From contig NZ_CP130832.1 of the NCBI RefSeq assembly GCF_030549615.1, positions 868,001-932,000 of the forward strand: a stretch of 64,000 bases of DNA. Direction: 5' to 3'. Shown here piece after piece: positions 31,175 through 42,667 of this stretch; positions within the stretch are counted from its first letter, which is position 1; every line of letters begins with the position of its first letter. Source of the DNA: Stenotrophomonas sp. 610A2 (lineage in GTDB: Bacteria > Pseudomonadota > Gammaproteobacteria > Xanthomonadales > Xanthomonadaceae). A program made the translations under genes and the position numbers. Under the pieces are notes generated by a model. That model saw nothing but the letters and a program-made list of their open reading frames with translations. It did no database searches and was not told the DNA's origin.

Positions 31175-34100
31175 ATGATCGTCCTCGAGGGCGCAGCTGC
31201 CCTTTCGCCGTTCCGCCGCGAACGTCTTGAATCCCGCCTGCAGTCCATTGCCGCCGATCTGCGCATCACCGGTGCCTGGCACGTCTATTTCACCCAAGCT
31301 GCCGATGCCGGCGCGGTCGACCAGACCACGTTGGGCCGCATCCTGCAGGGCCAGCCACAGGCCGCTGAGCGCGTCGAAGGCGCGATCTCGCGCTATGTGG
31401 TGCCGCGCCTGGGCACGCTGTCGCCGTGGTCGAGCAAGGCCACCGAGCTGGTGCGCGGTGCCGGCCTGCCGATCCAGCGCGTCGAGCGCGGTACCCGCAT
31501 CGACCTGAGCGACTGGCCGACTGATCCGGCCCAGCAGGCCGCGCTGGCCAAGCTGCTGCACGATCCGATGACCCAGTCCTTGCTGGAAGACATCGGCCAG
31601 GCCCAGGCGTTGTTCAACAACGTCGGCCGCGGCAGCCTGGAGCGCATTGCCCTGGACGACCTGGAAGGCGCCAACAAGCGCCTCGGCCTGGCCTTGGCCG
31701 ATGACGAGATCGACTACCTGCGCCAGCGTTACAGCGAACTCGGCCGTGATCCGTCCGACGTCGAACTGATGATGTTCGCGCAGGCCAATTCCGAGCATTG
31801 CCGGCACAAGATCTTCAATGCCAGCTGGACCATCGATGGCAACGAGCAGGACCGCTCGCTGTTCAAGATGATCAAGAACACTCACCAGCAGACCCCGCAG
31901 CACACGCTCAGCGCGTACAGCGACAATGCCGCGGTGATCGAAGGCGAACCGGCCGCGCGTTACCGCCCGGACCCGGCCACCGGCAAGTACCGCAGCGAAG
32001 CGGTGGTGCCCAGCGCCTTCCAGATCAAGGTGGAAACGCATAACCACCCAACCGCGATCGCGCCGTTCCCGGGTGCCGCGACCGGCGCCGGTGGCGAGAT
32101 CCGCGACGAAGGCGCGACCGGCCGTGGCGGCAAGCCCAAGGCTGGCCTGACCGGTTTCTCGGTCTCGCACCTGCGCATCCCGACCCTGCCGCAGCCGTGG
32201 GAAGCGCCGCGCGCGCTGAATCCGCGCATGGCACCGGCCCTGGACATCATGCTCGACGGCCCACTCGGCGGCGCCGCGTTCAACAACGAATTTGGCCGCC
32301 CGAACCTGCTCGGTTATTTCCGCAGCTTCGAGCTGCCGGAAGACGGTATCACCCGTGCCTACGATAAGCCGATCATGTTGGCTGGCGGCCTGGGTGCGAT
32401 TGATCGCGTGCAGGTTGAGAAGCTGCAGCTGCAGGCCGGCGACGCGGTGATCGTGCTCGGCGGCCCGGCCATGTTGATTGGTCTGGGCGGCGGTGCGGCC
32501 TCGTCGGTGGCCTCGGGCGAAAGCGCCGAAGACCTCGATTTTGCCAGCGTGCAGCGCGACAACCCGGAAATGGAACGCCGCTGCCAGGAAGTGATCGACC
32601 GTTGCGTGGCCATGGGCACCAACAACCCGATCAAGTTCTTCCATGACGTCGGCGCCGGTGGCCTGTCCAACGCCATTCCGGAACTGCTGCACGACTCCAA
32701 TGTCGGTGGCGTGATCGACCTGGGCAAGGTGCCCACGGACGATCCCTCGCTGTCGCCGCTGGAACTGTGGTGCAACGAGTCGCAGGAACGTTATGTCCTT
32801 GGCGTGGCGCAGGAGCGTTTGGCCGAGTTCGCCGCCATCTGTGCACGCGAGCGTTGCCCGTTCGCGGCCGTCGGCGTGGCAACTGCGGAGGAACACCTGG
32901 TCGTTGCCTATGGCGCGACCCCGGGCAATACCCCGGCCGATGCACCTATCGACCTGCCGATGGACGTGCTGTTCGGCAAGGCGCCGAAGATGCACCGCGA
33001 CACCGTGCATCCGCCGGCACCGCGCTGGCCGTCGCTGAAGACCGCCGGCATCGATCTGCACGACGCCGGCCTGCGTGTGCTCGCACACCCGACCGTCGCC
33101 TCGAAGAGCTTCCTGGTCACCATCGGTGACCGCAGCGTGGGTGGCCTGACCGCGCGCGAGCAGATGATCGGCCCGTGGCAGCTGCCGATGGCCGACGTTG
33201 CGATCACCCTGGCTGGGTTTGATACCTATGCCGGTGAAGCGATGTCGCTGGGCGAACGCACGCCGCTGGCACTGTTGAACGCCGCTGCATCGGCACGCAT
33301 GGCGGTGGGTGAAGCCATCACCAACCTGTGCGCCGCACCGGTGACCGCGCTGGATACGGTCAAGCTGTCGGCGAACTGGATGGCTGCCTGCGGCCACAAC
33401 GGCGAAGACGCGCTGCTGTACGACGCGGTCAAGGCCGTCGGCATGGAGCTGTGCCCGCAGCTGGATATCAGCATCCCGGTGGGCAAGGACTCGCTGTCGA
33501 TGCAGGCGCAGTGGCAGGCCGATGGCCAGGCCGAGAAGTCGGTGTCGCCGGTATCGCTGGTGATCACCGCGTTCGCGCCGGTCAGCGATGCCCGCCAGCA
33601 GCTGACCCCGCTGCTCGACCGCGAAACCGAAAGCGAGTTGTGGTTGATTGGCCTGGGCGCTGGCAAGCAGCGTCTGGGCGGTTCGATCCTGGCGCAGACC
33701 CAGGCCGATCACAGTGCATTGCCGGCATTCGCCGGTGACGTGCCGGATCTGGACGACCCGCAGCGCCTGCGCGCGTTCTTTGAATTGATCTGCGATGCAC
33801 GTGAGTCCGGGCTGTTGCTGGCCTACCACGACCGCAGCGACGGCGGCGCGTTCGCCGCACTGTGCGAGATGGCGTTCGCCTCGCGCATGGGCCTGGACAT
33901 CGTGCTCGATGCCTGGGGCGATGATCCGTTCCGCAGCCTGTTCAACGAAGAACTGGGCGCCGTGGTGCAGATTGCCAAGGAAGACCGCGCTGCGTTTGCC
34001 GACCTGGTCGAACGCCATGCACTGACCGAATGCGCGCAGCGCATTGCCCGCCCGACCACCGCACCGGTGGTGCGCGTGCAGCTGGCCGGCGACAGCGTGG

Positions 34101-35056
34101 TGGAATGGCGCTGGGAAGAATTGTTCGATGCCTGGTGGTCGGTCACCCACGCCATGCAGAAGCTGCGTGACAACCCGGATGCGGCGGACCAGGAGCGTGC
34201 GATTGCACGTAACTTCAACGCGCCGGGTCTGAAGCCGAAGTTGGCGTTCGATCCGTCCGACGACGTCGCCGCACCGTTCATTGCCAGCGGCGCACGGCCG
34301 AAGGTTGCGATCCTGCGCGAGCAGGGCGTCAACGGCCAGATCGAAATGGCCAATATCTTCGAGCGCGTTGGTTTCGACGCCTATGACGTGCACATGAGCG
34401 ACCTGATCGAAGGCCGCGTGCAGCTGGGCGACTTCCGCGGCATCGCTGCCTGCGGTGGTTTCAGCTACGGCGACGTGCTGGGTGCAGGCCGCGGTTGGGC
34501 AACCTCCATCCTCGAACGTCCGGCGTTGCGTGAGGCCTTCGCGGCCTTCTTCGCCCGCCCGGATACCTTCGCGCTGGGCGTGTGCAACGGTTGCCAGATG
34601 ATGAGCCAGCTCAAGGACATCATCCCCGGTGCCGAGCATTGGCCGAAGTTCCTGCGCAATGCCGGCGAGCAGTTCGAGGCACGCACCGCATTGTTGGAAG
34701 TCGTCGAGTCGCCGTCGATCCTGCTGCGCGGCATGGCCGGTTCGCGCCTGCCGGTTGCAGTCGCACATGGCGAAGGCCGTGCCGAGTTCGACAGTGCGGT
34801 GGACCAGGCAGCAGCCAGCATCTCGCTGCGTTACGTCGACGGTGATGGCCGTGTGGCCACGCAGTACCCGTTGAACCCGAACGGCTCGCCCGACGGCATC
34901 ACCGGCCTGACCACCAGTGATGGTCGCGTCACCATCCTGATGCCGCACCCGGAACGCACCCCGCGCACGGTCAACCTGAGCTGGGCACCGAGCAGCTGGG
35001 GCGAAGATTCGCCGTGGCTGCGGATGTTCCGCAACGCAAGAGTATGGTGCGGCTGA
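31175..35056 (+). CDS. purL: Phosphoribosylformylglycinamidine synthase
   Basis: 1293 residues from ATG 31175 ([18 protein letters not shown]), the large single-chain proteobacterial form. The FGAM synthase part has [26 protein letters not shown] substrate loops (written here in short). The C-terminal glutamine amidotransferase has the nucleophile C1137 in GVCNGCQM and the HPER histidine/glutamate near the end. It performs the fourth step of purine synthesis. It marks the end of the housekeeping stretch: the adhesin region begins after its terminator. Confidence 0.97.
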   Translation: MIVLEGAAALSPFRRERLESRLQSIAADLRITGAWHVYFTQAADAGAVDQTTLGRILQGQPQAAERVEGAISRYVVPRLGTLSPWSSKATELVRGAGLPIQRVERGTRIDLSDWPTDPAQQAALAKLLHDPMTQSLLEDIGQAQALFNNVGRGSLERIALDDLEGANKRLGLALADDEIDYLRQRYSELGRDPSDVELMMFAQANSEHCRHKIFNASWTIDGNEQDRSLFKMIKNTHQQTPQHTLSAYSDNAAVIEGEPAARYRPDPATGKYRSEAVVPSAFQIKVETHNHPTAIAPFPGAATGAGGEIRDEGATGRGGKPKAGLTGFSVSHLRIPTLPQPWEAPRALNPRMAPALDIMLDGPLGGAAFNNEFGRPNLLGYFRSFELPEDGITRAYDKPIMLAGGLGAIDRVQVEKLQLQAGDAVIVLGGPAMLIGLGGGAASSVASGESAEDLDFASVQRDNPEMERRCQEVIDRCVAMGTNNPIKFFHDVGAGGLSNAIPELLHDSNVGGVIDLGKVPTDDPSLSPLELWCNESQERYVLGVAQERLAEFAAICARERCPFAAVGVATAEEHLVVAYGATPGNTPADAPIDLPMDVLFGKAPKMHRDTVHPPAPRWPSLKTAGIDLHDAGLRVLAHPTVASKSFLVTIGDRSVGGLTAREQMIGPWQLPMADVAITLAGFDTYAGEAMSLGERTPLALLNAAASARMAVGEAITNLCAAPVTALDTVKLSANWMAACGHNGEDALLYDAVKAVGMELCPQLDISIPVGKDSLSMQAQWQADGQAEKSVSPVSLVITAFAPVSDARQQLTPLLDRETESELWLIGLGAGKQRLGGSILAQTQADHSALPAFAGDVPDLDDPQRLRAFFELICDARESGLLLAYHDRSDGGAFAALCEMAFASRMGLDIVLDAWGDDPFRSLFNEELGAVVQIAKEDRAAFADLVERHALTECAQRIARPTTAPVVRVQLAGDSVVEWRWEELFDAWWSVTHAMQKLRDNPDAADQERAIARNFNAPGLKPKLAFDPSDDVAAPFIASGARPKVAILREQGVNGQIEMANIFERVGFDAYDVHMSDLIEGRVQLGDFRGIAACGGFSYGDVLGAGRGWATSILERPALREAFAAFFARPDTFALGVCNGCQMMSQLKDIIPGAEHWPKFLRNAGEQFEARTALLEVVESPSILLRGMAGSRLPVAVAHGEGRAEFDSAVDQAAASISLRYVDGDGRVATQYPLNPNGSPDGITGLTTSDGRVTILMPHPERTPRTVNLSWAPSSWGEDSPWLRMFRNARVWCG

Positions 35057-35103
35057 ACAGGCGGAAGCGCCGAAAGATAGTTTCAGCACATATGAAAACG
35101 AAG

Positions 35104-35134
35104 AAGCCCGCAGGCCAACGCTTGCGGGCTTTTT
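35104..35134 (+). terminator. Terminator of purL
   Basis: AAGCCCGCA / TGCGGGCTT with a 10-nt loop and TTTTT tail, 47 bp past purL. It lies 363 bp before the first adhesin ATG. A very similar hairpin lies 366 bp before the second adhesin. Confidence 0.9.
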
Positions 35135-35209
35135 CCGTTCTGGAATAGCGGTTTTTGCCAAGTTGGACAGCTGTGCCCGAAGGCAAGCAGACAGAGTTGT
35201 TTATCAAAA

Positions 35210-35226
35210 ATTTCCGCGCCGGAAAT
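35210..35226. promoter_or_regulatory. Dyad upstream of the first adhesin
   Basis: ATTTCCG-CGC-CGGAAAT, a perfect 7-bp inverted repeat. It lies 59 bp upstream of the promoter candidate, in an AT-richer stretch (35190-35330). A regulator site is possible. The remaining leader to 35496 shows no gene. Confidence 0.35.
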
Positions 35227-35284
35227 GTCACCAACTACCGATTTTGAGCGCTGTATCCCGCTGTTTTTCGTGCCAGTCAGAAAC

Positions 35285-35313
35285 TTGACGCACTAAAACC
35301 ACGCCTCCAAGAC
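35285..35313 (+). promoter_or_regulatory. Promoter candidate of the first adhesin
   Basis: TTGACG, 17 bp, CAAGAC(T). The -10 is poor by sigma-70 standards. However, the same TTGACG-N17-YAAGACT occurs at nearly the same distance (212 versus 217 bp) before the second adhesin, where flanking DNA is otherwise different. A leader of about 180 nt follows, ending in a conserved TCCACTT-AGGAGCAG around the ribosome-binding site. Confidence 0.5.
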
Positions 35314-35496
35314 TCGCGCCGTTCAAAAGCCCACGTGCCGCATTGCGCTGCGTGGAGCTGACGACATGCGTGCAGCTGCTTGCAGCAGTCGCCGCGGGGA
35401 ACTGGCAACACACATTGGAAAAACCGCATGCCTGCCTCGCCGGCTGGTGCAGCTGCGGCGCACGCGAAAACTCAGTCCACTTCAGGAGCAGTCTCG

Positions 35497-38400
35497 ATGA
35501 ATCGGATCTATCGCAAGGTGTGGAACAAGGCGTTGGGACAGTTGGTGGTTGCCTCGGAGCTGGCCAGCTCCAAGGGCTTGGCAGGTGTGGTCGATGCGCG
35601 CAGCACGGACTCGCAGCGCGTGCAGGTACTGGTACTGGCGATTGCCATGGGGCTTGGGTTGGGGGTGCCTGCCGCGACGGTGCAGGCACAGTCGGTAGCC
35701 GTGGGCGGCAACGCCAAGTGCATCGTGCTCGGCAGTGCCAACCTGGCTGACTGCGCCCTGCAGGGCGATGCCAACGCGTCAGGAAACAATGCGGTTGCGA
35801 TAGGTGCACAAAGCCTGGCTTCGGCCGAAGGCAGTGTAGCGCTGGGCAATGCTGCCACCGCCAGCGGCAGCAACAGCGTGGCGCTGGGGGCCAACTCGGT
35901 GGCTGCACGCGATAACGTGGTCTCGGTTGGCGATGCCGGCAGTGAGCGGCAGATCAGCAATGTCGCCGCCGGTACTGAAGACACTGACGCAGTCAATTTG
36001 GCCCAGCTCAACGCCGTTGCCGATGAAGCGACGCAGACCAGTCGGTACTTCACCGCCAACGGTGCCAATGATGGCAGCGATGACGCGTTGGCCAGCGGTG
36101 CGGGCGCAACCGCCGCAGGCGTCGGCGCGGTTGCAAGCGGCGCGGAGAGCGTTGCGGTGGGCAGCTACAGCAGCGCCAGCGGCGACTACGCGAGTGCGCT
36201 TGGCTATGTGAACACCGCAACAGGTGTGAACAGTTCGGCGGTCGGTAACTTCAACCAGGTTGATGGCGACAACAGCAGTGCGTTTGGCTTCGCCAATTTC
36301 GTTGAGGGCGAGAATGCGATCGCCATAGGTAGCAATTCGGTTGCTATCGGCAAGAGCAGTATGGCAGTTGGAGATGCTGCGCTTGCTTCGGCAACGCAGT
36401 CGCTGGCCCTAGGGTCAGGTGCGCGGGCTACGGCGGAGAATAGTTTGGCGTTGGGAGCAGAAGCATCGGCTGGAGCAGAAGGATCTTTCGCCTTTGGTTC
36501 AGGAGCGACGGCCGGTGGACAGAATAGTGGGGCCTTGGGCTGGCGGGCCAAGGCTTCGGCCGCTGATTCGCTGGCATTAGGAAGCTTCGCACTAGCGAAG
36601 GGTGAAGAGGCTCTCGCGATTGGATCAAGGTCAGTAGGTTCAGGTAAAGGCTCAGTCGCAATAGGCGGCACTTACTTCTTTTTTGAACCAGGTCTACTGG
36701 CGAAACTTCCCACGGTTGCGGCCGGCTCATACAGCGTGGCATTGGGGGCAGGGGCATCTGCCGGAGGGGAAAATTCGATTGCGATCGGCGTGATGTCGGA
36801 CGGTAGGGGGAGGGACACCGTCGTTCTTGGACAGAATGCCGTTGCGCTATCAAGCCGGTCCATTGCACTTGGAATCAAGGCCAGGGCACTGCATGAAGAC
36901 AGCGTCGCAATAGGATCTGGGGCCCGGACGGATCGCGAGCTGAGCGTCTCGGTTGGGACGGCGGGAATGCAGCGACAGATCACCAATCTCGCGGCAGGAA
37001 CCGAAGCCACGGATGCGGTCAACAAGGCACAGCTGGATGAAGTCGCCTCTATTGCGGAGGGCACGGCCAAGTACTTTGCCGCCACCGGCAGTACGGAAAG
37101 CGATGCCGGTGCCTACGCCGAGGGCAATGCCGCAACGGCTTCAGGCGAGGCATCCAACGCAGTAGGCGACGGCGCCTCTGCCTATGGTGCCGGTGCCTCT
37201 GCGTTTGCGCAGGACGCGACTGCCATCGGCGTAGATGCAACTGCCAGCAACATTGATGCACTGGCAGTTGGTCACGCCAGTGTTGCCAGCGGCAACAGCG
37301 CAGCGGCCATTGGCTGGTCCGCAACCGCAAGTGGCGACTATGACGTGGCATTGGGCGCGCTGGCGTCCGCGACGGGTGGGCAGTCAGTTGCGGCAGGTGC
37401 GGCAGCGACGGCCAGCGGCATTGCTGCGGTTGCCATGGGCACTTATGCGGAAGCAACTGCTGACCACACCATTGCCCTCGGCAGCCAGGCACTGGCGAGC
37501 GGTGAACAAGCAGCCGCGGTGGGTGGCTTGGCATTGGATAAGTTTGCTACCGAAGCCTCGGGTTTCGGCTCGGCCGCATTCGGCAATGGCGCGTGGGCGC
37601 TGGCGGATCTCAGTACCGCAGTTGGATTCAACAGTTGGGCGGATGCTGAGAGCGCTACAGCACTGGGTCAGAGAGCGTATGCGATGGCAACAAACAGCGT
37701 CGCGCTTGGTGCCAATTCCGTTGCCGAGCGCGTCGACAGTGTCTCCGTTGGTGATGCAGGGGCAGAGCGGCAGATAACGAATGTGGCCGCAGGTACTGAA
37801 GATACTGATGCGGTCAACAAGTCGCAACTCGATGAGGTTGCAGCGACTGCAGCAACTACCGACAAGTACTTCAAAGCAAGCGGAATGATCGATAGCGATG
37901 TTGGCGCGAGCGTAACTGCTGCAGGCGCGCTTGCAGCGGGTGAAGCGGCGTCGGCTACAGCGGCTTACGCTACCGCGGTTGGCGCGGAAGCATCGGCAAC
38001 CGGCCAGGGCAGCGTTGCAGTTGGTGGCGCCGCAGCGCTGTCGGCAGATCCTGCTGACCGTGCCGCCACCAGCGCTAGTGGCGATGCTGCCACCGCTGTG
38101 GGTTCAGGCGCTGATGCTGCGGGTCACTTCTCGCTGGCAGCGGGAGCGCTGAGCGAAGCCCTGGGCGCTGAAGCTACCGCGATTGGCTATCAGGCTCGTG
38201 CATCACGCCTTGATGCTACCGCGATAGGCGCCTCAAGTTGGGCTGCGGGCGTCGATAGCACAGCACTCGGGCACGGGAGCGTCAGTCGCGGGCAAGCTGC
38301 CACGGCTTTGGGTAGCAATGCCGATGCGATCGCCGCCAACAGCATAGCCTTGGGTTCAGACTCGTTGGCCGATCGTGCCAATACTGTATCTGTTGGGGCC

Positions 38401-41400
38401 GACGGCGAGGAGCGGCAGATCACCAATGTTGCCGCGGGCACAGAGGGCACCGATGCAGTCAATCTGGATCAGTTGACGGATGTTGCTACGGTCGCCGAAA
38501 GCACCAGCAAGTACTTCACCGCGGTTGGTAGTGACAAGAGCGATGCAGGTGCTTATGCCGAAGAAGAAGGTGCAGTGGCTGCGGGTGAGGCGGCTAACGC
38601 CCTCGGCAGAGGCACAGTTGCGATTGGTTATGGAGCTGCCGCGACGCTTACAGGGGCGATAGCACTGGGCGAGAATTCCACTTCAATGGCGGCCGGTGGG
38701 GTTGCTGTTGGCCGCAATACCCTCGTCACTGGGACCAATGGAATTGCGACAGGTAGTGGTGCAATTGCTGCAGGACAGGCTGCGGTAGCGATTGGCGGTA
38801 GCCCATTGGGTGAGGATGGTAGGTCTCTGCTGTTTGAATTTGTAGATGGAATGATGGTGCAGGTTGATCGCGGTGCCCAGGCTGGCGAGGGCGCGGTCGC
38901 GATAGGTGCAAGCGCATTTGCAGATGATGAGGCGGTTGCAATGGGTCTTGGGGCAACAGCCTTGAGTCGCAATACCATGGCGATCGGCGCGTTGAGCAGG
39001 GCATCTGGCGAATGGGCAATGGCGATTGGCGGAGAAGCCGCAGCCGAGGGCATTGGTGCGACAGCCGTAGGGGTTGGGGCGAGTGCGCGCGGCGGGAATT
39101 CACTCGCGGTTGGTACAGCGATGGCGGACGGTGACAGCGCCGTCTCCGTTGGCGGTGCGGCTATAGGTGAGCTGGCGTCTGTGTTCGGCGTTGCGTCGAC
39201 TGCCAATAAGGATAACAGTACGGCGCTTGGATCGCGGAGTGCTGCAACTGGTGTTGGAGCGACGGCGGTTGGCCATAGCGCGCTGGCCAGGGCGGACGGG
39301 AATGTCGCTGTCGGTAGCTGGGCGCAGGCAGTTGGCGCAGGAACGATCGCCATTGGTGACCAGGCAAGCACCTTGCGCCCTGAGATAGATTCGGCTGCTG
39401 CAAACAACTTTGTTGTTGATGCAATCACCATCGGTGCACGCAGCAAGGCTCAGGCTGACGGTGCGACAACGCTAGGTACCGGCGCGTTGGTGACGGGCAA
39501 GAACAGCAGTGCTGTTGGCATCGGCGCGAGTGCGGCGTCCATCAATAGCGTGGCGTTGGGTGCCCATGCAGTTGCTGACCGTGACGACAGTATCTCGGTT
39601 GGAAGTGCAGGGCTGAAGCGGCAGATAACGAACGTTGCTGTAGGTACCGAAGATACCGATGCGGTCAACAAGTCACAGCTGGACGATGTCGCTGATGCAC
39701 TTGATGCGGCAACCGAGGACGCAGCGAAGACTACTCGCTACTTCAAGGCCGATGGTGCCCATGATGGCAGTGATGATGCACAGGCTGGCGGCGTGGCTTC
39801 TGTCGCTATGGGCGCAGCTTCCAGGGCAACCGCTGCATCCTACACCGCCGTGGGCAGTTCGGCAGTGGCTTCGGCACAGAACAGTGTGGCTTTGGGTGCG
39901 GGCTCGCTGGCTGATCGTGACAACGCAGTATCTGTTGGTAATGCCGGTTCCGAACGCCAGATCACCAATGTTGCAGCAGGTACCGCAGGTACCGATGCGG
40001 TCAACATGGATCAGCTCAGTGCTGTAGCCGACGCAGCGAAGGACATTGGTCGTTACTTCGCCGCCAATGGTGCAGAGGACGGAAGTGATGATGCGCAGGC
40101 CTCTGGAGCCGGGGCCACTGCCGCTGGTGTCGGGTCGAACGCCAGTGGTATCGAGAGCACGGCGGTTGGAAGCTACAACGTTGCGGCAGGCGATTACAGC
40201 AGCGCGCTGGGCTATGTGAACACGGCGAATGGCACCAACAGCACGGCGGTAGGCAACTTCAACCAGGTAGATGGTGAAGACGGCAATGCCTTCGGCTTCG
40301 CCAATTTCGTCGAGGGCAATGGTGCCACCGCGATTGGCAGCAACAGTTTCGCTGGCGGTGATGGAAGTTTTGCGGGTGGCCTTGGTGCCATTGCCGGTGG
40401 CATCGCCACGGTCTCGCTGGGCAGTGCCAGTGCAGCGTCTGGCGAGCGGGCAATCGCGATTGGTGCCGGTGCCGGCGCGCAGGGCGAGAATGCGTTGGCC
40501 TTGGGTGCGCAGAGTTTCGCAGTCGGAAACATGGCCATCGCACTCGGCAGTGGCGCCAGTGCAGGCGCTGATGCAGCCACGGCGGTTGGTGCCACGGCCA
40601 AGGCCAGCGCGATCCACAGTACCGCCCTGGGTAGCGCGGCGGTGGCGTCCGAGGCAAACAGCGTGGCACTGGGGGCAGGTACGGTCGCGGACCGCGCCAA
40701 CAGCGTATCGGTGGGCAGCGCTGGTGCGGAACGGCAGGTCACCAACGTTGCTGCCGGTACCGAAAGCACTGATGCGGTGAACAAGTCGCAGTTGGATGCG
40801 GTTGCCAGTGTCGCAGGTGAAGCCAGCAAGAGCAGCCAGTACTTCCAGGGCAGTGGTACCGGGGTGGCAAGTGCGACCGGTACCAATGCCATAGCCGCCG
40901 GTTCGGCTGCCGTTGCCAGTGCCGAGCGCGCCACGGCGGTTGGCACGGCCAGCAGCGCCGCGGCGATTGGTGCAACTGCCGTGGGTGCCGACGCGGCGGC
41001 GCGGGCCAACAATAGTTCGGTGCTGGGCCGGCAGGCCTCTGCTACCGCGGTTGGGGGCGTCGCAATCGGCTACACGGCGTTTGCCAGCAACGGCGTCAAT
41101 GGTGTGGCCATCGGCGCGGCGGCTGGCGTATCCGGGGCCAACTCCGTTGCCTTGGGCGCAGGCTCGCGTGCCACTGAGGCCAACGTGGTGTCCGTCGGTG
41201 GTGGCAACGGGACCAATGGGCCGGCGACACGGCGGATCATCAATGTTGCGGCGGGGCGCATCGTCGAAGGCGGCACCGATGCAGTCAACGGCGGACAGCT
41301 GTACAGCACCAACCAACGCGTGGGCGCAGTGGAAACGCGGGTAAACGACATCGATGATCGGATTGGTGACGTGGAGACCATCACCGCCAATGTCGTGTCG

Positions 41401-42537
41401 TATGACGATGGTGACCGCAGCAAGGTAACGTTTGCAGGCTTGGACGGCACCATCGTGGACAACGTGGCGGCAGGGAACATCGCTCTTGACAGCATGCAGG
41501 CAATCAACGGCGGGCAGCTCTACCAGTCGCTCAGTTCCATCGCCGGCATTCTGGGCGGCGGTGCCGCATTGGGCATGCAGGGTGTATTCATTGCTCCGAC
41601 CTATGTCGTGCAAGGTGCCAATTTCAGCAGTGTTGGTGATGCACTGTCGGCGCTGGATACACAGATCACCGCGATCAATACGCAATTGTCAGGGATTGAT
41701 GTCGGCGGTGGTGGAACGGAGGGCGGCGGTCCAGATGATGGCGCGGGTACGACGGGCGGCGTGGTGCTCGGCGACGATGCGAAGGCGCCGGACCAGGCCG
41801 GTACCGGCATCGGTCATGGCGCGCATGCAGCAGGGGTGAATGACACCGCGTTGGGTAGCAACTCGAGTGTCCTGGCCGATGGCAGTACGGCGGTTGGTGC
41901 CAACGCCTCGGTGACCGCTGCAGCGACCAATGCGGTGGCGATGGGCGAAGGTGCCAGTGTTGCCGCGGCGTCCGGCACCGCGGTTGGCCAGGGGGCCGTT
42001 GTCAGTGCCAGTGCGGGTACTGCAATTGGACAAGGCGCAAGCGTCCGTGCCGAAGGGTCGGTGGCGATCGGCCAGGGATCCGTCGCTGATCGCGCCAATA
42101 CCGTGTCCGTTGGTAGCGCCGGCAATGAGCGGCAAATAACCCATATCGCCGAGGGCACGCAGGCAACTGATGCAGTCAACAAGGCACAGCTGGACCGGAG
42201 CTCAGCGGCAGCCAACGCCTATACAGATGGCAAGTTCGGCGCGATGGCCGACAGCTTCGAGGTGTTGCGCAGCGATATGGGCAAGCGCCTGCAGCACATG
42301 GACAAGCGCATCGACCGGCAAGGCGCGATGAGTGCGGCGATGTTGAACATGGCCACCAGTGCTGCCGGTGTACGGACCGAGAACCGGGTAGGCGTTGGCG
42401 TCGGCTTCCAGGGTGGAGAGTCGGCGTTGTCGGTCGGTTACCAGCGTGCGTTCGGTGATCGCGCGACTGTGACCCTGGGGGGTGCCTTCAGCAGCGACGA
42501 CAGCTCGGTGGGCTTTGGCGCCGGATTTGGTTGGTGA
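35497..42537 (+). CDS. Giant trimeric autotransporter adhesin 1 (YadA/Hia-like, ESPR type)
   Basis: 2346 residues from ATG 35497, preceded by AGGAG. An extended signal region (ESPR) MNRIYRKVWNKALGQ precedes the hydrophobic signal (about 42-64, cleavage probably after VQA64). The passenger is made of 14-residue-type YadA head repeats of the form S-x-A-x-G-x-x-A-x-A-x-G. It is broken by ten neck-like segments of the type RQITNVAAGTE-TDAVN--QL (near 35944, 36970, 37765, 38410, 39616, 39952, 40729, 41230, 41456, 42127). A short stalk helix (about 2265-2280) and a 70-residue membrane anchor ending GAGFGW close the protein. Trimerising anchors insert into the outer membrane and display the passenger. 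The only cysteines seen are C75 and C86 at the tip. Several loops interrupt the head after V/I-G-G. Codon use drifts to A/T-ending codons at about 36300-37000. A subtilase gene follows 130 bp later. Confidence 0.96.
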   Translation: MNRIYRKVWNKALGQLVVASELASSKGLAGVVDARSTDSQRVQVLVLAIAMGLGLGVPAATVQAQSVAVGGNAKCIVLGSANLADCALQGDANASGNNAVAIGAQSLASAEGSVALGNAATASGSNSVALGANSVAARDNVVSVGDAGSERQISNVAAGTEDTDAVNLAQLNAVADEATQTSRYFTANGANDGSDDALASGAGATAAGVGAVASGAESVAVGSYSSASGDYASALGYVNTATGVNSSAVGNFNQVDGDNSSAFGFANFVEGENAIAIGSNSVAIGKSSMAVGDAALASATQSLALGSGARATAENSLALGAEASAGAEGSFAFGSGATAGGQNSGALGWRAKASAADSLALGSFALAKGEEALAIGSRSVGSGKGSVAIGGTYFFFEPGLLAKLPTVAAGSYSVALGAGASAGGENSIAIGVMSDGRGRDTVVLGQNAVALSSRSIALGIKARALHEDSVAIGSGARTDRELSVSVGTAGMQRQITNLAAGTEATDAVNKAQLDEVASIAEGTAKYFAATGSTESDAGAYAEGNAATASGEASNAVGDGASAYGAGASAFAQDATAIGVDATASNIDALAVGHASVASGNSAAAIGWSATASGDYDVALGALASATGGQSVAAGAAATASGIAAVAMGTYAEATADHTIALGSQALASGEQAAAVGGLALDKFATEASGFGSAAFGNGAWALADLSTAVGFNSWADAESATALGQRAYAMATNSVALGANSVAERVDSVSVGDAGAERQITNVAAGTEDTDAVNKSQLDEVAATAATTDKYFKASGMIDSDVGASVTAAGALAAGEAASATAAYATAVGAEASATGQGSVAVGGAAALSADPADRAATSASGDAATAVGSGADAAGHFSLAAGALSEALGAEATAIGYQARASRLDATAIGASSWAAGVDSTALGHGSVSRGQAATALGSNADAIAANSIALGSDSLADRANTVSVGADGEERQITNVAAGTEGTDAVNLDQLTDVATVAESTSKYFTAVGSDKSDAGAYAEEEGAVAAGEAANALGRGTVAIGYGAAATLTGAIALGENSTSMAAGGVAVGRNTLVTGTNGIATGSGAIAAGQAAVAIGGSPLGEDGRSLLFEFVDGMMVQVDRGAQAGEGAVAIGASAFADDEAVAMGLGATALSRNTMAIGALSRASGEWAMAIGGEAAAEGIGATAVGVGASARGGNSLAVGTAMADGDSAVSVGGAAIGELASVFGVASTANKDNSTALGSRSAATGVGATAVGHSALARADGNVAVGSWAQAVGAGTIAIGDQASTLRPEIDSAAANNFVVDAITIGARSKAQADGATTLGTGALVTGKNSSAVGIGASAASINSVALGAHAVADRDDSISVGSAGLKRQITNVAVGTEDTDAVNKSQLDDVADALDAATEDAAKTTRYFKADGAHDGSDDAQAGGVASVAMGAASRATAASYTAVGSSAVASAQNSVALGAGSLADRDNAVSVGNAGSERQITNVAAGTAGTDAVNMDQLSAVADAAKDIGRYFAANGAEDGSDDAQASGAGATAAGVGSNASGIESTAVGSYNVAAGDYSSALGYVNTANGTNSTAVGNFNQVDGEDGNAFGFANFVEGNGATAIGSNSFAGGDGSFAGGLGAIAGGIATVSLGSASAASGERAIAIGAGAGAQGENALALGAQSFAVGNMAIALGSGASAGADAATAVGATAKASAIHSTALGSAAVASEANSVALGAGTVADRANSVSVGSAGAERQVTNVAAGTESTDAVNKSQLDAVASVAGEASKSSQYFQGSGTGVASATGTNAIAAGSAAVASAERATAVGTASSAAAIGATAVGADAAARANNSSVLGRQASATAVGGVAIGYTAFASNGVNGVAIGAAAGVSGANSVALGAGSRATEANVVSVGGGNGTNGPATRRIINVAAGRIVEGGTDAVNGGQLYSTNQRVGAVETRVNDIDDRIGDVETITANVVSYDDGDRSKVTFAGLDGTIVDNVAAGNIALDSMQAINGGQLYQSLSSIAGILGGGAALGMQGVFIAPTYVVQGANFSSVGDALSALDTQITAINTQLSGIDVGGGGTEGGGPDDGAGTTGGVVLGDDAKAPDQAGTGIGHGAHAAGVNDTALGSNSSVLADGSTAVGANASVTAAATNAVAMGEGASVAAASGTAVGQGAVVSASAGTAIGQGASVRAEGSVAIGQGSVADRANTVSVGSAGNERQITHIAEGTQATDAVNKAQLDRSSAAANAYTDGKFGAMADSFEVLRSDMGKRLQHMDKRIDRQGAMSAAMLNMATSAAGVRTENRVGVGVGFQGGESALSVGYQRAFGDRATVTLGGAFSSDDSSVGFGAGFGW

Positions 42538-42667
42538 GCACAGCGGCGGGCCCGGCATTTCGATCCGGGTCTGCTGACCTTGGCCCTGCTGGCTATCAAG
42601 TCGAAAGACTCCTGACTGGATCCGGCTCGGCAGGCCTTCTTCCCTTCAACTAGAAGAGATATTCGAT

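Noticed and set aside
30752..35161. A minus-strand open frame of about 1470 codons opposite purL
   Set aside because: It mirrors the GC-rich codons of purL, has no family motif and crosses the purL terminator. PurL itself is unmistakable.
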